From positions 1 to 5,889 of the forward strand of contig CATVQO010000101.1 in NCBI GenBank assembly GCA_958346165.1: a stretch of DNA of 5,889 bases, written 5' to 3'. The notes below the pieces were generated by a model. It worked only from the letters and a program-made list of their open reading frames with translations, was not told the DNA's origin and searched no databases. The DNA is from an uncultured Collinsella sp. (GTDB lineage Bacteria; Actinomycetota; Coriobacteriia; Coriobacteriales; Coriobacteriaceae). The position numbers and the translations under genes were made by a program. Below are positions 1 to 5,871 of the stretch, piece after piece. Numbering within the stretch: the first letter of the stretch is position 1; the number at the start of each line of letters is the position of its first letter.

Positions 1-30
1 CATTGGGACCCCTTTCGTGAATGGTTGCCT

Positions 31-159
31 GGGGTAGTTAATTTGGGACGGGGCTTTTTTAGCTACCCTTTGACTGTCGACGAGTCGATGGGTGCCAGGG
101 CAAATAACGACTGGCATATGGGGGTAGCTAAAATAGCCCCGTCCCAAATTAACTACCCC
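31..159. repeat. 129-bp nested inverted-repeat element downstream of aroC
   Basis: Two 38-bp arms, 31-68 and 122-159, are reverse complements at 37 of 38 positions; the only mismatch is 56 against 134. They flank a 53-bp centre. Each arm also folds on itself, because it begins GGGGTAG and ends CTACCC: 32-41 pairs with 59-68 (10 bp including one G-T), and 121-131 pairs with 149-159 (one wobble on the minus strand). The centre has a small dyad, TGCCAG at 93-98 with CTGGCA at 111-116. The element starts 14 bp beyond the aroC stop codon. No T-run follows either outer end, so it is not a standard intrinsic terminator, though such a stem could still stop transcription or protect the 3' end of the aro mRNA. 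I see no transposase and no clear target-site duplication. A MITE-like or REP-like repeat is the likeliest class, by inference. The rest of 1-173 holds no gene that I can name. Confidence 0.85.
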
Positions 160-173
160 TCGGGGTGGGTGGA

Positions 174-1271
174 CTAAAGCTGAGCGGCGTCTTCTAGGAG
201 GGCGTCCCAGATGGCCAGCGCTGCGGCTGCTTCGGCTACGGGGACGGCGCGCGGGACGATGCAGGGATCGTGGCGGCCGTGGACCGAGAGCTCGGCATTT
301 TCCATAGCGTCCATGTCTACGGTCTGCTGCTCGCGGCCAATGGAGGGCGTCGGCTTTACGGCCATACGCCACATGACGGGCGCGCCGGTCGAAATACCGC
401 CCAGGGCGCCGCCGGCGTTGTTGGATTCGACCTCGATCTTTCCGGTCTCGGCATCGATGCGATACGGATCGTTGTTCTCGCTGCCGCGCATGGCGGCCAC
501 GGCAAAGCCCATGCCAAACTCCACGCCCTTTACGGCGGGAATCCCGAACGCGATTTGAGCGATGCGGTTCTCGATGCCGTCAAACATGGGGTCGCCGATG
601 CCCGCGGGAAGCCCGTAAATGCCGCACTCCACGATGCCGCCGATGCTGTCGAGTTCGTCGCGCGCGGCTAGGATCTCCTCGCGCATGCGGCCGGCTGCGG
701 CGGCGTCAATGCACGGCAGATCGTTCGTAAGGATCGCCTTGCGGTCGGCCTCGCGATAGACCATATCGTCCATCGGCAGGTCGGAGATGCCGCCGATCTG
801 CGCCACGTGAGCCATCACCCGAATACCGCGGGCCTCGAGTGCCTGCAGCGCAATGCCGCCGGCGATGCATAAGGGTGCCGTTAGGCGGCCGGAAAAATGC
901 CCACCACCAGCGACATCGTGCATGTTGTGATACTTTACGCGCGCAGGGAAGTCCGCATGTCCGGGACGGGGCTTGCGGCGCAGCTCGGAGTAATCCTTGG
1001 AGCGCGTGTTGGTGTTCTCGATAATCGCGGCGATGGGCGCGCCGGTGGTATGTCCATCGACAACACCGGCGATGATGTGGGCGGCGTCGGCCTCGCGGCG
1101 TTTGGTCGCGGTCTCGTCGCGACCGGGGGCGCGACGGTCGAGGAAGGCCTGCAGCTGCTCCTGGTCAACAGCGATGCCCGCCGGGATGCCATCGAGTGAG
1201 CAGCCGATGGCGGGGGAGTGCGACTGGCCGAAAATGCTCAGATGCAAGACGTTGCCAAAGGTCGAGGACAT
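174..1271 (-). CDS. aroC: Chorismate synthase
   Basis: AroC converts 5-enolpyruvylshikimate-3-phosphate to chorismate by 1,4-elimination of phosphate. It needs reduced FMN, and it is the last common step of the cytoplasmic aromatic pathway. The 365 residues match the usual length of the family. Visible motifs are GQSHSPAIG (residues 15-23, with His18), DRRAPGR (45-51), PGHADFP (103-109, His105), GGGHFSGRLTA (122-132), MRGSENND (261-268), KPTPSI (306-311) and GRHDPCIVPRAVP (332-344, Arg333 and Asp335). The two histidines and the Arg/Asp pair correspond to known active-site residues. GGGHFSGRLTA replaces the enterobacterial GGGRSSARETA, a form I recall from clostridial enzymes. The ATG is preceded by AGGAGG six bases upstream and lies 1 nt after the aroA stop codon, so translation is probably coupled. 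It is the last recognisable gene of the operon and ends in TAG. Identity is secure. Confidence 0.97.
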   Translation of the reverse strand: MSSTFGNVLHLSIFGQSHSPAIGCSLDGIPAGIAVDQEQLQAFLDRRAPGRDETATKRREADAAHIIAGVVDGHTTGAPIAAIIENTNTRSKDYSELRRKPRPGHADFPARVKYHNMHDVAGGGHFSGRLTAPLCIAGGIALQALEARGIRVMAHVAQIGGISDLPMDDMVYREADRKAILTNDLPCIDAAAAGRMREEILAARDELDSIGGIVECGIYGLPAGIGDPMFDGIENRIAQIAFGIPAVKGVEFGMGFAVAAMRGSENNDPYRIDAETGKIEVESNNAGGALGGISTGAPVMWRMAVKPTPSIGREQQTVDMDAMENAELSVHGRHDPCIVPRAVPVAEAAAALAIWDALLEDAAQL

Positions 1272-1272
1272 G

Positions 1273-2592
1273 CTATTCCTCCTCGAGTGTGACCTTGCCG
1301 CCCAGCAGACGGTAGTGGTCGAAGAAATCGGGATAGGACTTGTTGACGGCCTCGGCGCCGTGGATCACGACCTCGCCGGTGGCACGGCTCGCGGCGATGG
1401 CGGCCATCATGGCGATGCGGTGGTCGTTGTGCGAATCGACCTCGCCGCCGGTAAGGGCATCGACGCCCTTGATGATGAGGTCGTCACCGGCGATGTGCAC
1501 CTGCGCGCCCAGCGCGGTAAGCTCGCGGGTAGTGGTAACCAGACGGTCAGATTCCTTGATGCGCAGGCGTGCGCAGTCACGGATGAACGTGCGGCCCTGA
1601 GCCAGCGATGCCACGGCCGAGATGACGGGTACCAGGTCCGGAATGTCGTGGGCGCTCATCTCAAAGCCGGCGAGCTTGTCGGACTGGACGGTGGCGGCGT
1701 TCGTGGAGCGCACGATGCGGGCGCCAAAGCGCGAAAGCGCGGCGAGCACGTTGCGGTCGCCCTGTGCGGAGCTCAGCGACACGCCCTCGACAGTGATTGG
1801 GTCGGTGCCGATGGCGCCGGCGCATAGCCAAAAGGCGGCGTTAGACCAATCGCCCTCGACGGCTAAGCTGCCGGGCGTGCGGTACGAGCCGCTGCTCACG
1901 CGGAAGTTCGTGACCTCGGGCTGGCCGTCCTTGGCCGGAATACGCTCGACGTTGACCTCGACGCCGAAAGCCTTCATGGCCTGGATCGTCAGGTTGATGT
2001 AGGGGCGGCTCTCGATGAGGCCGTTTACCTGCACGCAGGAGGGCTGTGCCAGCAGCGGGGCTGCCAGCAGCAGGCCGGAAATATACTGCGAGCTCACGTT
2101 GCCCGGAAGCACAAAGGTGCCCGGACGCATGCGGCCACTCGTCTTGAGCGGAAAACCGCCCAGTCCCTGCAGGTCGCAACCGGCGGCGATGATCTCGTCC
2201 GAAAGCGGGGAGAGCGGGCGGGCGCCCAGGCGACCCTGGCCCACGAAGGTGGCCTCCGCCCCCAGCGCACAGGCGACAGGCAGCATGAAGCGCAGCGTGG
2301 AGCCACTCTCACCGCAGTCGAGCGTGCCGCCGGCAAGGGCCTTGAGCAGGCCAAATTCAATGCTCTTCATGGTGGGGTGGACCTGGAAGCCGTCCTCGAC
2401 GGTCTCGATGCGGGCGCCGAGCGCCGTGAGGCAGCGCACCGTGGCCTCGATATCGGCGCAGGTGGTGTTGCAGGTCACGTGCGTCTCGCCGTTGGCAAGC
2501 GCGGCGCAGATGATGAGGCGATGCGCCATCGATTTGGATGCGATGGCGGGAACGGTGCCCTTGAGCGGGGACGGGGTGATGCGGGCTAGCAT
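1273..2592 (-). CDS. aroA: 3-phosphoshikimate 1-carboxyvinyltransferase (EPSP synthase)
   Basis: AroA transfers the enolpyruvyl group of phosphoenolpyruvate to shikimate-3-phosphate, the step before AroC. From the ATG at 2592 the protein has 439 residues, normal for the family. The N-terminus MLARITPSPLKG with ASKSMAHR (Lys20, Ser21, Arg25) is the typical opening. Further motifs are GESGSTLR (94-101), SSQYISGLL (167-175), GDWSNAAFW (248-256), IPDLVP (317-322; Asp319 aligns with the catalytic Asp313 of E. coli), RIKESDRL (344-351; Glu347, Arg350), NDHRIAM (389-395; Arg392) and NKSYPDFF (417-424; Lys418). The frame stays open upstream to an ATG at 2673, but those 27 residues are Arg-rich, unlike the family and wholly inside aroB, so I reject that start. 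The chosen start overlaps the aroB end by 7 nt and has its own Shine-Dalgarno. The PEP/glyphosate loop differs from E. coli. Stop is TAG. Confidence 0.96.
   Translation of the reverse strand: MLARITPSPLKGTVPAIASKSMAHRLIICAALANGETHVTCNTTCADIEATVRCLTALGARIETVEDGFQVHPTMKSIEFGLLKALAGGTLDCGESGSTLRFMLPVACALGAEATFVGQGRLGARPLSPLSDEIIAAGCDLQGLGGFPLKTSGRMRPGTFVLPGNVSSQYISGLLLAAPLLAQPSCVQVNGLIESRPYINLTIQAMKAFGVEVNVERIPAKDGQPEVTNFRVSSGSYRTPGSLAVEGDWSNAAFWLCAGAIGTDPITVEGVSLSSAQGDRNVLAALSRFGARIVRSTNAATVQSDKLAGFEMSAHDIPDLVPVISAVASLAQGRTFIRDCARLRIKESDRLVTTTRELTALGAQVHIAGDDLIIKGVDALTGGEVDSHNDHRIAMMAAIAASRATGEVVIHGAEAVNKSYPDFFDHYRLLGGKVTLEEE
1276..1284 (-). promoter_or_regulatory. Strong Shine-Dalgarno of aroC inside the aroA 3' end
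   Basis: The minus strand reads GAGGAGGAA, TAG, C, ATG. The AGGAGG core is six bases from the aroC ATG. The same bases encode the final three glutamates of AroA. This is the strongest ribosome binding site in the operon, and it fixes the aroC start at 1271. Confidence 0.85.
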
Positions 2593-3692
2593 GCGGAAGC
2601 GTCTCCCTTCTGGCCGAGGCCCTCGGCAATCAAATCGTGGAAGGTGGAAAGCGGCGTGCGGTCGATGCTGCAACGGCCAATGTCGTGCGGAATTACCAGG
2701 TCGATGGTGTCGCCCACGCGCTTTTTGTCGTGGAGCGCCTCGGTAAAGACGGCATCGGCATCTAGGTCGCAGCGGGTCTTAAGGCCGTGGCGGGCGCAGA
2801 GCTCCTCGATGCGGCCGGGCAGCTCGGCATCGCAAACGCCGTGCAGGGCTGCGGCACGCGTGATGATGCCCATGCCAATCGACACGCAGTTGCCGTGGCC
2901 GAGCTCAAAGTGCTCGCAGGCCTCGACGGCGTGTCCGGCGCTGTGGCCAAAGTTGAGAAGCTTGCGCTGATTGGTTTCGCGCTCGTCGGCAACGACCACG
3001 GCGCGCTTAATGTCGATATTGCGGGCGATGATGAGCGCCACACGGGCCACGTCGCGGTTCAGCAGCTCAAGCGTGAGCGGGGTCTTCTCCAGCTCGGCGA
3101 AGAGCTCGGGGTCGGCGATCACGGCGTGCTTGACGACCTCGCCGCAGCCGTCGGCGAACTGCTCGGGCGTGAGGGTGGCCAGGCACCCCACGTCGGCGAT
3201 AACCACGCTCGGCTGCCAAAAGGCGCCGGCCAAGTTCTTGCCGGCAGCCAGGTCGATGGCGGTCTTGCCACCCACCGACGAATCCACCATGGCGAGCAGG
3301 CTCGTCGGGATCTGCACAAACTTGCAGCCGCGCATGTAGGTGGCGGCCACAAAGCCCGCCACGTCGCCCACGACGCCGCCACCGAGTGCCACGATCACGT
3401 CGGAGCGCGAAAGCTCGTGCTCTGCCACAAACTCCATAATGGCAACATAGGTTTCGGCGCGCTTATGGGCCTCTCCGGCCTCGAAGGTGCAGATGCTCAC
3501 CTCGTAGCCTGACGCCTCCAGGCTCTGCTTAACGGGCATCTGGTAGAGCGGGCCCACGTTGGTGTCCGTCACGATGACGGCCTTGGTACCGCCGGCAGTG
3601 GCGCGCACGAGTGGTCCCGCCTGCTCCAGCAAAAACGTGCCAACATGCACCTGGTAGGGGCGTGCAGTGTCGATATCGATGGTAATCGCCAT
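2586..3692 (-). CDS. aroB: 3-dehydroquinate synthase
   Basis: AroB cyclises DAHP, the product of the first gene of this operon, to 3-dehydroquinate using NAD+ and a divalent metal, usually zinc or cobalt. At 368 residues it is a complete single-domain enzyme, not fused to shikimate kinase. Motifs in order: GGGVVGD (104-110, nucleotide binding), PTSLLAMVDSSVGGKTAID (129-147, the family hallmark), GCGEVVKHA (182-190), LNFGHSAGHA (246-255), LGHGNCVSIGM (264-274) and KKR (323-325). The metal ligands are Glu185, His250 and His266, all present. The ATG at 3692 follows AAAGGA by nine bases, and the start MAITIDIDTARPYQVHVG fits the family. A 36-nt gap separates it from tyrA, the largest inside the operon. 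Its 3' end overlaps aroA by 7 nt and carries the aroA ribosome binding site. Stop is TAG. Confidence 0.97.
   Translation of the reverse strand: MAITIDIDTARPYQVHVGTFLLEQAGPLVRATAGGTKAVIVTDTNVGPLYQMPVKQSLEASGYEVSICTFEAGEAHKRAETYVAIMEFVAEHELSRSDVIVALGGGVVGDVAGFVAATYMRGCKFVQIPTSLLAMVDSSVGGKTAIDLAAGKNLAGAFWQPSVVIADVGCLATLTPEQFADGCGEVVKHAVIADPELFAELEKTPLTLELLNRDVARVALIIARNIDIKRAVVVADERETNQRKLLNFGHSAGHAVEACEHFELGHGNCVSIGMGIITRAAALHGVCDAELPGRIEELCARHGLKTRCDLDADAVFTEALHDKKRVGDTIDLVIPHDIGRCSIDRTPLSTFHDLIAEGLGQKGDASAC
2603..2610 (-). promoter_or_regulatory. Shine-Dalgarno deciding the aroA start
   Basis: GAAGGGAG on the minus strand lies ten bases before the ATG at 2592 and within the last codons of aroB. 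It supports this start over the in-frame ATG 81 bases further upstream. Confidence 0.65.
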
Positions 3693-3728
3693 AAGCTTCG
3701 GTCCTTTCGACCTGGCGTGATGGGTGGT

Positions 3729-4643
3729 CTAGTTGGAGGCCTCGTCGTCGAGCGCGCGCTTGATGCGGTCGCCCTCGGCAAGGAGATTCTCCAGATAGCG
3801 CTGGTCGCGGTCCTTAAGGGCGCGGCTGTAGGCGCCGAGCGATTCGATCAGATGGTCGATCTCGAAGGCGAGCGCATCGGCGTCGTCGATCATGAGCTCG
3901 GACCACATCTGCGGATTGAGGTGTGCCACGCGGGTGAGGTCGCGGTAGCTGCCGGCCGAAAAGCCGTGATGGACCTGAGCGGTCGGGCTCTTAACATAGG
4001 CGTTGGAGACGACGTGCGCGAGCTGGCTCGTAAAGGCGATGACGCGGTCGTGCTCGGCGGCGCTGGTCACGCTGAACTTGCCAAAGCCCAAGGGGCGCAC
4101 CATCTCGCGCACCTGGCCCAAAAGCTCCAGTTTGAGCGCATCGTCCACCGCGGGCGGCACGAGCACGAGTGGCGCGCCCTGGAACAGGTCGGCGCGGGAG
4201 TGTGCGTAGCCCGAGTACTGCGTGCCCGCCATGGGGTGTGCGCCCACAAAGTAAAAGCCGTGCTCACGGGCAAGCTCAAAGGCACGTTCGCACACGATGC
4301 CCTTGACGCCCACGGTGTCGATCACCACGGGACCCATGATGGCCTCGGTGTCGGTGGCGTCGGCGAGGGCCTGGGCATGCGCCTCGAGCCACTCGATGCA
4401 GGCCTCGGGGTAGCAAGCCAGGACGATGATGTCGCATTCGCCGAGTGTCTCGTCGTTGAGCTCTCCGGCGACAGTGCCCATGCTGGCGGCCGTCATGACA
4501 TCGTCATCGGGGTCCCAGGCCAGCACGCGGACGCCCGCCTGGGCATAGCCGCGGGCAAAGCTACCGCCGATGAGGCCAAGGCCGACGATACCGGCGCACT
4601 TGGGGCCGCCCTGGTTAACGCGCGCGTTTCTCACCGTACCCAT
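3729..4643 (-). CDS. tyrA: Prephenate dehydrogenase (TyrA, no ACT or chorismate mutase domain)
   Basis: TyrA oxidatively decarboxylates prephenate to 4-hydroxyphenylpyruvate, the tyrosine precursor. The 304-residue protein has an N-terminal Rossmann domain with GLGLIGGS (21-28). Asp44 at the end of the second strand (VLAWDPD) suggests NAD+ over NADP+. Later motifs are DTVGVKG (109-115), GAHPMAGTQYSGYAHSR (134-150; His136 is the conserved catalytic-type histidine), SQLAH (206-210), YRDLTRVA (233-240) and NPQMWSEL (243-250). The C-terminal part is the helical dimerisation domain. There is no room for an ACT regulatory domain or a fused chorismate mutase, so tyrosine control may act elsewhere. 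The start lies 3 nt after the aroF stop codon with GGAG six bases upstream, inside aroF. Arogenate dehydrogenase or a dual-specificity cyclohexadienyl dehydrogenase cannot be excluded from sequence alone. Stop is TAG. Confidence 0.92.
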   Translation of the reverse strand: MGTVRNARVNQGGPKCAGIVGLGLIGGSFARGYAQAGVRVLAWDPDDDVMTAASMGTVAGELNDETLGECDIIVLACYPEACIEWLEAHAQALADATDTEAIMGPVVIDTVGVKGIVCERAFELAREHGFYFVGAHPMAGTQYSGYAHSRADLFQGAPLVLVPPAVDDALKLELLGQVREMVRPLGFGKFSVTSAAEHDRVIAFTSQLAHVVSNAYVKSPTAQVHHGFSAGSYRDLTRVAHLNPQMWSELMIDDADALAFEIDHLIESLGAYSRALKDRDQRYLENLLAEGDRIKRALDDEASN

Positions 4644-4646
4644 GGG

Positions 4647-5669
4647 CTACTCCATGGTCTCTTGGCAGACGACCTCGCGGATGGCGCGAATGCGGCGCAT
4701 GGTGTCGTCGAACTGGTCGGGGGTGAGGGCCTGAGCGCCGTCGGACCATGCGCGGCTGGGCTCGTCGTGGACCTCGATCTCCAGGCCGTTGGCGCCGCAG
4801 GCGGTCGCGGCGAGCGCCATGGGCTCAACGTAGCGGGTGTAGCCGGTGGCGTGGCTGGGGTCGGCGACGACGGGCAGGTGCGACAGGTGGTGCAGAACCG
4901 GCACGGCGTTGAGGTCGAAGGTATTGCGGGTGCGGGTCTCGAAGGTGCGGATACCGCGCTCGCACAGGATGACGTTGTCGTTGCCCTCGCTCATGATGTA
5001 CTCGGCTGCCATAAGCAGCTCGTCGATCGTGCCGGACATGCCGCGCTTGAGCAGAATCGGGGTTTGGGTCTTGCCGACCTCCTTGAGCAGGGGGAAGTTC
5101 TGGGCGTTGCGGGCGCCGATCTGCATGACGTCAATCTTCTTGTCCAAGAAGACCTGCACGTCGCGTGGATCCATGATCTCGGTGACGATCGGCATGTCGA
5201 GCTCGGCAGACGCCTCGCACAGCAGGTCGAGGCCGGCGGGGCCCATGCCCTGGTAGGCGTAGGGGGAGGTGCGGGGCTTGTAGGCACCGCCGCGCAGCAT
5301 CGTGGCGCCGGCGGCCTTCACGCGGCGTGCGATGCGGATGAGGTTCTCGCCCTCGACGGAGCAGGGACCGGCGATGACCTGGAACTGGTCGCCGCCGATC
5401 TTGACGCCGTGGCCGCAGTCGATGACGGAGTCCTCGGGGTGGAACTTGCGGTTGGCGCGCTTGAACGGCTCGGAGACGCGCTGTACGCGCTCGACGACGT
5501 CCATGGACTCGAGCAGGAACGGGTCGATTTTGGTCGTGTCGCCCACCAAGCCGATGATGGTCTCGTTCTCGCCGCGCGAGACGTCGGTCTTGAGTCCTTT
5601 TTTCTCGATCCAGCTGACAATGTGGCTTACGGCTTCGTCACTGGCGCTCTGCTTTAAAATCGCAATCAT
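4647..5669 (-). CDS. aroF: 3-deoxy-7-phosphoheptulonate (DAHP) synthase, type I-beta with N-terminal ferredoxin-like domain
   Basis: This enzyme condenses phosphoenolpyruvate with erythrose-4-phosphate to DAHP, the committed step of the pathway. From the ATG at 5669 it has 340 residues. Residues 1 to about 75 (MIAILKQSASDEA onward) form the ferredoxin-like regulatory domain of Thermotoga maritima-type enzymes, followed by FHPEDSVID and a TIM barrel. Motifs are IAGPCSVEG (99-107), LRGGAYKPRTSPY (125-137), QIGARNAQN (183-191), LLKRG (206-210), ILCERGIRTFE (234-244) and DPSHATG (270-276). The metal ligands Cys103, His273, Glu299 and Asp310 are all present. There is no chorismate mutase domain. 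An in-frame ATG at 5717 would add 16 residues, but it lies inside the leader hairpin without a ribosome binding site and does not match the family start. As first gene and first enzyme it is the natural control point. Stop is TAG, and its last codons carry the tyrA ribosome binding site. Confidence 0.96.
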   Translation of the reverse strand: MIAILKQSASDEAVSHIVSWIEKKGLKTDVSRGENETIIGLVGDTTKIDPFLLESMDVVERVQRVSEPFKRANRKFHPEDSVIDCGHGVKIGGDQFQVIAGPCSVEGENLIRIARRVKAAGATMLRGGAYKPRTSPYAYQGMGPAGLDLLCEASAELDMPIVTEIMDPRDVQVFLDKKIDVMQIGARNAQNFPLLKEVGKTQTPILLKRGMSGTIDELLMAAEYIMSEGNDNVILCERGIRTFETRTRNTFDLNAVPVLHHLSHLPVVADPSHATGYTRYVEPMALAATACGANGLEIEVHDEPSRAWSDGAQALTPDQFDDTMRRIRAIREVVCQETME

Positions 5670-5675
5670 GGTGTG

Positions 5676-5686
5676 CCTCTCACCTC
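5676..5686 (-). promoter_or_regulatory. Shine-Dalgarno deciding the aroF start
   Basis: The minus strand reads GAGGTGAGAGG, with AGAGG six bases before the ATG at 5669. It supports that start against the upstream in-frame ATG at 5717. Confidence 0.7.
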
Positions 5687-5702
5687 GATGGATAACCCTT
5701 GC

Positions 5703-5728
5703 AAAAACGGCCCGCATCGCGAGCCGTT
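5703..5728 (-). terminator. Intrinsic terminator/attenuator in the aroF leader
   Basis: On the minus strand, AACGGCTCGC (5728-5719) pairs with GCGGGCCGTT (5715-5706) across a 3-base GAT loop. That gives ten pairs including one G-U, and the 3' side runs into five U (5707-5703). On the plus strand the G-U becomes an A-C mismatch and no T-run follows, so the structure is built for minus-strand transcription. It lies 33 bases before the aroF ATG. I see no minus-strand gene upstream of it that it could terminate, because the next gene is a plus-strand tRNA. It most likely acts as an attenuator within the leader of the aro operon. Confidence 0.7.
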
Positions 5729-5745
5729 ATATATGTGCATGAGAG

Positions 5746-5751
5746 TTTATA
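5746..5751 (-). promoter_or_regulatory. Candidate -10 element of the aro operon promoter
   Basis: TATAAA on the minus strand lies 18 bases upstream of the attenuator stem. The predicted transcription start falls near 5740. I find no good -35 hexamer at normal spacing and no TG extension, so this promoter is tentative. It is the best candidate between the tRNA promoter and the attenuator. Confidence 0.35.
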
Positions 5752-5830
5752 CTATCTGACTCGCTTTTGCCGCCTAAAGCGCACCGTCGCGGCGCGTCTC
5801 CCACGTAATTGCAAAGCTTTTTCTATTATT

Positions 5831-5860
5831 TTGTTAGCCCGTGGCGCACTTGGGTATAAT
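5831..5860 (+). promoter_or_regulatory. Promoter of the tRNA gene
   Basis: TTGTTA (5831-5836) and a perfect TATAAT (5855-5860) are separated by 18 bp. The AT-rich tract upstream at about 5806-5830 resembles an UP element, as expected for a stable-RNA promoter. The predicted start lies only about 5 nt before the tRNA 5' end. Confidence 0.7.
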
Positions 5861-5871
5861 GCCTACCGTTC

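Noticed and set aside
31..159. The long inverted repeat as a classic Rho-independent terminator of the operon
   Set aside because: The loop of 53 bases is too long and neither end is followed by a T-run. A role in termination is possible but not in the standard form.
997..1827. A 276-codon plus-strand open frame antisense to aroC and aroA
   Set aside because: Same cause: it runs across two real genes on the other strand with biased composition and no convincing ribosome binding site.
2593..2673. Upstream ATG that would lengthen AroA by 27 residues
   Set aside because: The extra residues are Arg/Pro-rich, unlike EPSP synthases, lie wholly within aroB, and the ATG at 2592 has a Shine-Dalgarno and the family N-terminus.
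3645..5657. A 670-codon plus-strand open frame antisense to tyrA and aroF
   Set aside because: It lies opposite two clearly identified enzymes. Its translation is a low-complexity Gly/Ala/Val/Asp/His mixture typical of the reverse frame of GC-rich codons, and it has no domain I recognise.
5670..5717. Upstream ATG that would lengthen DAHP synthase by 16 residues
   Set aside because: It sits in the loop of the leader hairpin without a ribosome binding site, and the start at 5669 aligns exactly with the T. maritima-type N-terminus.
5685..5733. Antiterminator pairing of the hairpin loop region (CGATG) with CATCG downstream, or of ATAAC with GTTAT
   Set aside because: Each is only about five pairs, and neither removes more than a few bases from the ten-pair terminator stem.
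5741..5762. GAGT…ACTC dyad around the candidate -10 box as a repressor operator
   Set aside because: Only four bases per half-site and no match to an operator I know; expected by chance.
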